DNA of 64,000 bases, taken from CAXXHQ01 sp963665265. Its GTDB lineage: Bacteria > Planctomycetota > Planctomycetia > Pirellulales > Thermoguttaceae. The position numbers and the translations under genes are program-made. A model generated the notes under the pieces. The model ran no database searches, was not told where the DNA came from, and saw only the letters and a program-made list of their open reading frames with translations. Of the stretch, positions 46,198 through 55,000 are shown one piece after another. The DNA lies in assembly GCA_963665265.2 (NCBI GenBank), contig OY762224.2, positions 2,914,001 to 2,978,000 on the forward strand, in the 5' to 3' direction. Position 1 is the stretch's first letter, and each line of letters begins with the position of its first letter.

Positions 46198-46584
46198 AGT
46201 GATTTACTGCGTTTGTTTCGCGATTCGTAAGCGGATTGGAGGCTGCTATAATTTATGCCGTCGTCGCCTTTTGCGGCATCTACGTTTCTCTATGACGGTT
46301 AGCGTTACGCGTAAATCTCTATTCCTTCTTTGTCTTGGCGGCAATTGTCCCACTGTTTCGGTTTGGATGGGATTGTCTAAAAATAATTAAAATTGCAGAA
46401 AAATGATAGATTCTGGATTGACTTCCTGTCGTTTATTCTGGATATTCACGATTGTTTCGATGGGAGCTTGTCGTTGTTTTTTCGCCGCTCGAACTATCGC
46501 CAGTACTTTTTCATCGGTTCTATGCGGCTAAATTATCGCGGGATCGCCGCTAGTATCCTCTCTATTTTTAATTTCTCGGTGAAA
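46198..46584. other. Gap upstream of the papain-like gene
   Basis: About 390 bases. A consensus -10 TATAAT is at 46247-46252, with TTCGTA (46224-46229) 17 bases upstream as a weak -35. The upstream frame of the peptidase ORF (from 46393) is unlikely to be translated since no Shine-Dalgarno and no signal-peptide logic support it. Confidence 0.4.
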
Positions 46585-49500
46585 ATGATGACGCATTTCT
46601 TCTGCGTTCGCGCCTCCTCCTTTTTAAACTTGTTTATCGCCTTATTCGTTCTGTTTTTCACAATCGACGAAGTTGGCGCTGAAACTTTTGATTGGCGCAA
46701 CGTCGGCGGCGTCAGCTACGTAACTTCGATCAAAAATCAAGGTAGCACTGGCATGTGTTGGGCGTTTTCGTCCGTTGCGCAACTGGAGTCGGTATATGAG
46801 ATAACTACTAATTCTCCCGGATTGACATCAATCGATCTTTCCGAACAGCAACTCGCTTCGGCAGGAATTGGTGATTATACAGACGGCGGCTCAATGAGCG
46901 CCGCAGTTGATTACTTTACTTCTAACGGCATGCTTACCGAGACCCAAGTTCCCTTCGGGACGGGAAACACTTCCTCCTATTGGGACGCAATTAGTTCTAC
47001 CGACTGGAAATCCAAAGCCTGCAAAATCGACTCCAATTACACATACTATGCGTATTCGAGCGGCTCGGCTACTCCTATTAAAGAACTTCTCAAAGCCTAT
47101 GGCCCTTTGACAGTCGGCATTACCGTCGACATTGATTGGTATCCGAACACATCAACGAATATTCGCGGCGGGCACGGCGTCGTAATTGTCGGTTTTGTTG
47201 ATTCGGTCTCCGTGCCTGGCGGCGGGTACTTCGTCGTGAAAAATAGTTGGGGGAGTGGTTCCGGCGATGCAGGCTATTACAAAATCTCCTATGCGACTGC
47301 TGTAAATCGTCAGATTGAAGTTATCAATAGTCAAGCCTATTATGCTGGCGCGACCGGCACGCGAACTTGGACGAGCGGCAACGGAACATGGTCCACCTCC
47401 CAATCGAAATGGACTTCTTCCGGCGCATCGGTCTCCTGGGCCAACGGCGAGGAGGCGGCCGTCTTCTCCAACTCCGGCGGCGGAACGATTACGCTTACCA
47501 GCGGACTCAGCGCGCATAGCATTACTTTCAGTTCCACCGGCTATACGCTTGCAGGAAGCGGAAGCACGATGTGCGTCACCGTTGGCGGCATCCAAGCCGA
47601 TGAAAGCGCCTCGATCAATACTAAACTTACGCTCGGCGGCAGCCAAACCTGGACCGTCGCCTCGGGCAAAACTCTCACTGTCAGCGGAACCGTCGATCAA
47701 CATATTAGCTCCTTAACTCTCGCCGGCTCCGGCTCCGTCACCTTGAACGCCGTAATGATGGACGTGCGCAATAAGTCCGCCTTCGACGGTCTCCTTACCG
47801 GTTATTTATGCGGCGTCGTCAAAAACAACGCCGGCGACTTCAATATCGGCGGCGCCAGCATTTACGTCGGCGACACGAATCTCAACGTCGGATCGATCAA
47901 CTTTACCGCCAATGGCGTCGGCCTAGTCAACAGCAAGTTGATTATGGCTTCGAACACCACGCTCAACGTGAACGGCTACACCGGCACGATTGGACTGCTG
48001 ACTCAGGCGTCAGGAGCTACCGGCCAAACGGTCACTCTCGGCTCGGGAACCCTGGCCGTCGGATCGAAGGCTGGTTCTTCCGCCACGTTTACCGGAGTCA
48101 TCTCCGGGCTCGGCGCCCTTAACAAGGTTGGCGATTCCGTTCAAACTCTTACCGGAACCAACGCATACGCGGGCGGAACGATCTTTTCCGGCGGATATCT
48201 CGCCGTCAACTCGCTTAGCAATCTTGGATCGGGCGGCCTTACTTTTAACGGCGGCGGCATTCGCTTCCTCTCCGCTTTTGATCCGACCGCGACGCGTGCC
48301 GTCGCTACAGCCGGCTCCGGCGCAGTGTTTGATACGAACGGATATGCGATAACTTTCGTCGGTGACATTACAGGCACTGGGGCTGTCAACAAACAAGGCG
48401 TGGGAACGCTGATCTTCACAACCGCTAAGTCCTACTCCGGTTCAACGATCGTTGGTGCGGGAACGCTTCAAGCGGCGACCATTAATGTACTTCCTTCCGG
48501 CAGCGGACAAGGCGGCCTCTCCATCAATCCAGCCGCAGTTTTTGATTTGAACGGATATAATCAAACCGTTAACGCTCTCACCGGCTACGGCATCGTCGAT
48601 AACGCGGCGGCCGGAGTCGCGACGTTATCCGTCGGATCCAATGACGTAAGCTCAACTTTCTCCGGCGTAGTCAAAGATACAGGGGGCGACCTGAGCCTTC
48701 AAAAGGTCGGAAACGGCACATTCACCGTCGCTAACGCCCAAACCTATTCAGGCGCCACCTGCATTACGGCAGGAACTTTGAAATTAGCGACAGGCTCCGG
48801 ACAAACCGGACTCCTTGTTGGTTCAATCAATTCCTATAACTCTACGGACTCCCCTGCAGGCTGGGCATTCTCGACAGGCGGCCCTACGCTTACGGCTAGC
48901 ACGATTTCCGCCTCAACGACTTGGATTTACACCGGCTTCTTGTATAACGGGACTTACGGAGCCACAACTTGGTACTTCAAGGAATCTTACAAAGACGCCA
49001 TTACCGTAATCGTCGATGGCCAAACCGTCCTTAGCGACACGAGCGTCAGCAACACCGCCGTCGGCTCCGTCGCCGTTGAGACCAGCAGTTGGCATTCCAT
49101 TGAAATCCGCCTATCGAGCAAGAGCGGCACCGGCGGGCCGTGCAACGGCGGGGTCAACTCCAAGGGATGGGGGCTTGCCTTCGATAAGAGCACCGGTATT
49201 GGCAGCAATTATTGCAACATCCTTGACTCCACAATCGTGAGCCAATTTCGCACTAGTCTCTCCACGACCGGCGCGCTCCCGACGGGCACCGACGTTATTT
49301 TGTCGAGCGTCGGCACGTTGAACCTCAACGGCATTTCGACCGTCATCGGCTCCCTCAACAACGCCGAGGGAACGACTGGCGGTTCGATCAGTCTCGGAAC
49401 TGCAACCTTGACAATCGGCTGCTCCAATAATTCCGGATCGTATTCCGGAGCCATCTCGGGGGCGGGCGGAATCGTCAAAAGCGGATCCGGCACGCAGACG

Positions 49501-50265
49501 CTCGCCGGCGTAACGACTTTTTACGGCACTGCAACGATCAACGAGGGGGCACTCTCCGTCGTCGGAAACGGCTCTATCGCCTATAGCGCGGGAGTCGTCA
49601 TGGCGAGCAATACCGCGCTCTCCTTCTCCGGCCAGTCCGCCGCGACCGTCAAGGCGCTAAACGACGCCTCGAACGCAGTCGGCCAGCGAGTTATGCTCGA
49701 GGGCGTCGCCCTCACCGTCGGCGACTGGGAAACGAACTGCTCTTCGTCCTTCTCCGGGACGATTTCCGGCTCCGGATCGTTAACGAAAATTGGAACCGGC
49801 GCGATGACCGTCAAGGGAACTATCGCCTACGCCGGTTCGACGACAGTCGAAGCGGGAACGTTAATTTTGAAAGGCGGAATCGCCGACGGAGCCACGAGCC
49901 TCATCGCCGTGAAATCCGGCGCGACGGCCGTTCTATCTTCCACGGACGTAACGAAAAACGACTTAGTTGTGACGACCGAGGCGACTTCGGCCTTCGCCGT
50001 GGCCGCCGGCAGCTTCACGCTCGCCTCGATTACCGGCGAGGGCACGACGACCGTCGGCGCCGACGCCGTGTTGACCGTGGCCATCTTAGTGCAAGATTCG
50101 TTGATTCTCGGCGGCGACGTATCGAGCATGATTCCGAGCGAGACGATCGCGGCGCAGAGCGCCTCGGCCGAAGCCGTGCCGGAACCGTCCTTCTACCTCC
50201 TCATGTTAATCGGACTGACGACCTTCGCAGGACGAAAAATCGTTCGACGAAAAACGGCGAAGTAG
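46585..50265 (+). CDS. Exported papain-like (C1) peptidase with beta-strand repeats and PEP-CTERM
   Basis: 1226 residues from ATG 46585 (an ATG at 46588 follows), chosen because the next 32 residues form a signal peptide (SFLNLFIALFVLFF). A C1 papain domain follows at once (35-245): Q52 and C58 (NQGSTGMCWAF), H197 (GGHGVVIVGF) and N220 (VKNSWG). There is no obvious pro-domain. About 900 residues of autotransporter-associated beta-strand repeats come next (GSGTQTLAG, GAGTLQ, EAGTLILKGG), then LVQDSLILG and a PEP-CTERM tail (VPEPSF, helix, RRK). All catalytic residues are intact. The protease is probably displayed at the cell surface or released on exosortase cleavage. A strong terminator follows. 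Confidence 0.85.
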   Translation: MMTHFFCVRASSFLNLFIALFVLFFTIDEVGAETFDWRNVGGVSYVTSIKNQGSTGMCWAFSSVAQLESVYEITTNSPGLTSIDLSEQQLASAGIGDYTDGGSMSAAVDYFTSNGMLTETQVPFGTGNTSSYWDAISSTDWKSKACKIDSNYTYYAYSSGSATPIKELLKAYGPLTVGITVDIDWYPNTSTNIRGGHGVVIVGFVDSVSVPGGGYFVVKNSWGSGSGDAGYYKISYATAVNRQIEVINSQAYYAGATGTRTWTSGNGTWSTSQSKWTSSGASVSWANGEEAAVFSNSGGGTITLTSGLSAHSITFSSTGYTLAGSGSTMCVTVGGIQADESASINTKLTLGGSQTWTVASGKTLTVSGTVDQHISSLTLAGSGSVTLNAVMMDVRNKSAFDGLLTGYLCGVVKNNAGDFNIGGASIYVGDTNLNVGSINFTANGVGLVNSKLIMASNTTLNVNGYTGTIGLLTQASGATGQTVTLGSGTLAVGSKAGSSATFTGVISGLGALNKVGDSVQTLTGTNAYAGGTIFSGGYLAVNSLSNLGSGGLTFNGGGIRFLSAFDPTATRAVATAGSGAVFDTNGYAITFVGDITGTGAVNKQGVGTLIFTTAKSYSGSTIVGAGTLQAATINVLPSGSGQGGLSINPAAVFDLNGYNQTVNALTGYGIVDNAAAGVATLSVGSNDVSSTFSGVVKDTGGDLSLQKVGNGTFTVANAQTYSGATCITAGTLKLATGSGQTGLLVGSINSYNSTDSPAGWAFSTGGPTLTASTISASTTWIYTGFLYNGTYGATTWYFKESYKDAITVIVDGQTVLSDTSVSNTAVGSVAVETSSWHSIEIRLSSKSGTGGPCNGGVNSKGWGLAFDKSTGIGSNYCNILDSTIVSQFRTSLSTTGALPTGTDVILSSVGTLNLNGISTVIGSLNNAEGTTGGSISLGTATLTIGCSNNSGSYSGAISGAGGIVKSGSGTQTLAGVTTFYGTATINEGALSVVGNGSIAYSAGVVMASNTALSFSGQSAATVKALNDASNAVGQRVMLEGVALTVGDWETNCSSSFSGTISGSGSLTKIGTGAMTVKGTIAYAGSTTVEAGTLILKGGIADGATSLIAVKSGATAVLSSTDVTKNDLVVTTEATSAFAVAAGSFTLASITGEGTTTVGADAVLTVAILVQDSLILGGDVSSMIPSETIAAQSASAEAVPEPSFYLLMLIGLTTFAGRKIVRRKTAK

Positions 50266-50295
50266 TTCGCAATCGCTAACAAGCATAGAAACTAC

Positions 50296-50330
50296 GCCGG
50301 GAGAGGTCTTTCTGACGCTCCCGGCTTTTA
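50296..50330 (+). terminator. Rho-independent terminator
   Basis: Stem GCCGGGAG / CTCCCGGC with a 14-base loop (50296-50325), followed by TTTTATA. It is 31 bases after the papain-like gene. Confidence 0.75.
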
Positions 50331-50353
50331 TATCGCCGCGTGCCGTCGCGTTC

Positions 50354-51715
50354 TTAAGGCTGTGCAGTTTCTGACAAGCTGGCGATTGGCGGCGTAAGAT
50401 TCTTCGCCGGTCGTTCCGTAGCGAGATGCGGATGCGGAACAAGGAATTCTGGCTCAAGTGATTCGGAGGCGTTGTCGGCAAATCGAGTCGTAACAGACCG
50501 AACAATCGCCGGCAATGGAAAACAAGCTAAGAAAACGACAAGCCGGACGCTCGTAGAAACGGCAAAAATTAAATGGTAGCCTTCGGCGCCCAAACTCCAT
50601 AATATCCAGCCGCCGAAGATTGAACCGAGCATATAGGCTGAGGCGTTAAAGAGATTATTGACGGTCAAAACGCCGAGTTTTTGGGAGGCCGGAACGGAAT
50701 TCAATAAAAGCAGCATGGAAGCCAATTCGAACGGTCCCCAAACGACGCCCGCAACAATTTGCAAACAAACAAGATAGGCGACTGAGTCCGACACGTTCCA
50801 TAACATGGAAAGCGGAACGATGGCCAATCCGGTGATCCATAAGACGCGTCGCAGGCCGATTCGCTCAATGACGCGGCCCCAGGTCGGTAAAAAGACTACC
50901 TTGCTAATGTACAGAGCGGAAATCAAGAAGACGTATTGGGCATAAGGAAGCTTTAATCGTCCCAACATGTACGGCGTAAAATACGGTCCGGCAATCTGAC
51001 TGGCGAACTGGGCAAGGAGAACGTAAACGATCGCCGTTCCTTGTCCGCCCGTTCGGACTAGGCGTCCAAAGTCGCCGAATATCTCGCGTAAGCCGGCTGA
51101 ACTGGAGTCCGCCGTTCGGTCGGCATGTTGAGTCAAAAAATAGGCGGAAACCATGCGGCTCACAACCGCAATCACGAAAATTAAGGCGAAGGCGTTCAAT
51201 CGAGAGTCGTAATGTGCGCCAATCTGAAGAACGATTCCACCCGATAAAATTCCGATCAGCAAACCAAGTTGAGTGAATCGAGTCCTTCGCGCGAAATACC
51301 GAGTGCGAATCCTCTCTGAAACGAGCAATTCGACCCAACCATTCCAGGCGGGCAGTACGGTCAAGCCCGACGCCCAATATACCGAGATCACGGCGAACAG
51401 AACGGCCACGGAGCCGGAGCCGCGCAACGCCGACCAAATGAGCGGAAGAAAGCTAAGCGTCTGAATGATAACGCAGGCCGTCACCAACGTGCGATACGAG
51501 CGAATCCAACGTCGTAGCGCAGGTGAGGCGAGTTGCATGACCGCCCCGATTACCAACGGCGCCGATGCGGTCAAACCGCAGGCGAGTTGGCTTCCCGTGG
51601 CGGCCAAGACGAACGCGGGAAAGTAGTTTTCGCCCACGCCAACCATTAGATTGGCGGTCATTCCGTCGGCGATCATCACTCGCAAGTTTTTTCGTAAATC
51701 GCTCAAAGTTGCCAC
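50354..51715 (-). CDS. MFS-family transporter, substrate unknown
   Basis: 453 residues from a GTG at 51715 (reading MATLSDLRKNLRVM). About 12 helices. It lacks the MFS_3 signature seen at 26112 and shows the layout of the planctomycete MFS group with GMTANLMVGVGENYFPAF at the N-terminus. Transport substrate unknown. It lies between the two giant peptidase genes and runs opposite to the papain-like gene. The tail after the last helix is disordered. Confidence 0.72.
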   Translation of the reverse strand: MATLSDLRKNLRVMIADGMTANLMVGVGENYFPAFVLAATGSQLACGLTASAPLVIGAVMQLASPALRRWIRSYRTLVTACVIIQTLSFLPLIWSALRGSGSVAVLFAVISVYWASGLTVLPAWNGWVELLVSERIRTRYFARRTRFTQLGLLIGILSGGIVLQIGAHYDSRLNAFALIFVIAVVSRMVSAYFLTQHADRTADSSSAGLREIFGDFGRLVRTGGQGTAIVYVLLAQFASQIAGPYFTPYMLGRLKLPYAQYVFLISALYISKVVFLPTWGRVIERIGLRRVLWITGLAIVPLSMLWNVSDSVAYLVCLQIVAGVVWGPFELASMLLLLNSVPASQKLGVLTVNNLFNASAYMLGSIFGGWILWSLGAEGYHLIFAVSTSVRLVVFLACFPLPAIVRSVTTRFADNASESLEPEFLVPHPHLATERPAKNLTPPIASLSETAQP

Positions 51716-52063
51716 GCTCGCGTACTAATCGGCCCGCAAATATACAAACCGTAATTTTACCGGGCCTGCCGACGCCGTCGCAAGAGCAAGTTGCAACGGT
51801 TCCGCATGCAATTAATTCACGGAATGGCCGGAAATCGCCTGAAAAACAGGCGAAAACGCCATTTTTCTCCTCCTCCGCCTCGACTAACGAAGCAAGGATT
51901 CATCGTCCGCCGGTCTTTCTGCGGTCATCGTGACCGGGAGGAGTCGGATGATCTCTTCTGGCGCAACCCGGATTCCGTTCCGGGGAAATACTAAGACCTC
52001 CCTTCAATTGCGGGGATTTTAAAAAAGTAGCAAATTTATGGGGTTTCGGCCGGCAAGGCGATC
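51716..52063. other. Gap between the MFS gene and the calpain-like gene
   Basis: About 350 bases, upstream of the MFS start and downstream of the calpain-like stop. No terminator with a T-run, operator or supported ORF was found. Confidence 0.4.
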
Positions 52064-55000
52064 TTACAGTAAGACCAAAACGGCGTCCGATTCGGCCAAT
52101 ACCGAATCCACGGCGTTATCGAGGTTTTTTGTTTTCTTATGGTCGCGAAGACGGCGCATGGTTTCGAAATTCGAAGCGGTCTCGGCGTTTTCGGCGAAAG
52201 TCGTTAGGGGGCCGTCGGACAACCAGCCGTCCGACGCGACGGTCCCTTCGGATTCGCGGTTTGCGGATGAGTTTATATGCGTTTTCGTATCGTCGAACAA
52301 CGAGGCGAAGATGGACGTTCGCGCTCGAGTTTCTTCGGAGCTCGACTTGCTTTCAAACAGGCTATTGAAAGAAGAGGGAGATGCAAAACGACTGAAAGTC
52401 GATTCGTTATGCGGCGCATACGACTTTGGATCGGCGAAAGTTAACGGAGTCGAGGTTATCTCGCTCGCAGTCGAGGCGGCGGCATATAGCGGGGCGGTAG
52501 CGTAATTCGATTCAGCCGGCGTCGTTCCGTCCGGATTAGCGATAGTGAGGTAGTCGATATCGCTTCCAAGGATATCGGTCGGGTGAGCTGTCCCCCAAGG
52601 ATTTTTGACGATGAAGCGATAATCCGCGGCGGCGGAGTCATAGTAATATCCGATTACGGTATAGGCATGACTGCTGTATAGACCGTATTTCGACGTTGGG
52701 ACGCCGCTTACTAATGAGGACGGCGAAGAAAATCCGACGGCGTAACCATTATCCAATGCGGAGCAGTATGCGCTGACGGTCGTGGCCGAGGAGCAGCCTC
52801 TTCCAAGGGCAGCGGAAAAAATTTCAGAATGCGTTCCTGCGTAAAGGCTGCTGTAGGCGTTCGTCGTGCCTCGAGCGTTAGAAAATTGATACGGTTTTCC
52901 GGTTTCGCACCATTGGGCGAAGGCCTTTTCGGCAAGAGCTATCCATAGTCCGTTCGTCCAAGCCGCGTAAATGCGAACGCCGGACGAATTTGTCGGCAAA
53001 TACTGATCGACGGTCACATAATCGGCGGTGAAAACGCCGGAGTTATAGCCGTAGAAACGAAGCGTCCAAGTGCCGTCGCCGTTGTCGATGAACATATTAG
53101 ATACCGCTTCTTGGGACGCGTTGCCCAAGGCGCCCATGCCAGCGATAAACCAACAGTCGCCGAGAATTGACGATTGCTTCATGTCGTCCCAAGTGAAGCC
53201 GTCGGCGTTCGCCAAACTGCCGGAGATGTGGGTATACGTGCCGCTGCCCGTCGGACGATCAAGGCCGAGGAACCATTTATTCGTAAGGTTCGTCAATTGC
53301 GTTGAAGTAGAGCCGGCGGCGAGATTTCCGAGCGTTTGCCCTTGGTAATGGGCGTTTGCGGTATTGCCGATCGCAACGTCGCTGAGGAGGACATGGACGT
53401 AATCCAGCATATTAAAAGAGGTTGGGTTATTGGCGAGCGTTTGCAGATCGCTGAACGCGGCGGCGGTAATCGATGTTCCCCGCGCGGCCAACGCCTGAAG
53501 AATCGCGAGCGTTTCGTTGCGGTCAATCGTCTCGTCGGCGAAGGCGGCATGCACATCTGAGTAAACGGTTGAATCGGAGAAATGGAGCGAGCCGGGCCCA
53601 ATTACGTCGTCATCGCCGTCGATCCAAATGTCGGGAGTCGCCGACGGCATGGCGGAGAAGTCCAAGTTGAACGTTCCATCCTTCATCCATCCCGCACCGG
53701 CGAACGTGGAAGTTCCGTTGAATTTCAGCTCTCCGGCGCCGGTCTTTTCGATGACGCCTGCGCCTGAAAGCGCCGACGAAACGATCACCGTGCCCGACCC
53801 GGTATTGATATTGTTGAAATAAGGCACCGAAATCTGGCCGCCGGAGAAGGCGTAATTTCCGGAGACGAAGGTCATCGAGAGGGCGTTCACCGAGCCGGAG
53901 ATTGTGATCGTTCCGCCGCCGGAGAAAACGGCGTTACTGCCGTCGACCCAAGAGGCGAGCGTTCCGTCGGAGTAATGCCAAGCGTAGGAAGAATTCCAGG
54001 CGCCGTTTCCGCCGTTCCAATACAGCGTTTGGGTATAGACGACGATGCCCCCTGCTTCGGTGACGACCGTTCCGGGCGGGAGCGATTGGGTCGTGCCGAC
54101 GATTAAGACGCCTCCAATCGCGACGGTCGAGCCGAGATAGGTATTCACGCCGGTGAGCGTGACTGTGCCGGACCCGCTTTTCGTCAAGCCGGCCGATCCG
54201 ACCAAATTGGCCGTAACCAATCCGTTTTGAAGATTGAAGGCGGAATTTGCCGCCAATGAGCCGTCTATTATGTATCCGTCGACGAGGAGCACCGAGGTAA
54301 GCGGCTGCGAGGCGTTGTTGAAGCCGTTCATGTCGAGTCTTGCGTCACCGTCGATCGTGAGGCTGCCGGCTCCAAGCGCCGTAGCGCCGCCGAGCGTGAC
54401 CAAGCCTGCGCTGAGGTAAATTCCGCCCGTGTTTGTATTGGCGCCGCTCAAAACCGTTTCGCCGGTTCCCGTCTTGATCACGCTCCCGGAACCGCTGATA
54501 ACGCCGTTCAGAGTGAGCTTGCCCGAGTTGGCCAAGTTGATCGTGCCGGAGTTAGCTATGGAAACATCTAAGGTCATAGAGCCGGAGTTAATGAATGAAA
54601 CTGTGCCGTTGTTGACGATGGAGCTTGCGAGCGAACCGCCTCCGAGTTGCAACGTTGCGGACGACGCGACGGTCGTTCCGCCGGTGAAGGTATTGGCGCC
54701 TGTCAAAGTCAGCGTTCCCGAGGAAACCACGAGGGAGATTGGCCGATAATAGGAGGCTCCGTTAATAACTCCGGCGAAGGTGGATGTTCCCACCGTATAA
54801 AGGGCGGCGTTTGTCGTTGAATTGCTGCTATAGATACCGCCTTTACCGCTTAGTTCGCGAATCGTGGGCGCATGCCCATTTAGGTCTATTGTTCCGTTGA
54901 CCGTAACGGCGCCTGTGCCGAGGGCGGTGTTCGTTCCGAGCGAGATTGTCGCGAAATCAATATAAGTTCCGCCCGTGTAGGTGTTAGCGCCGCCGAGAGA

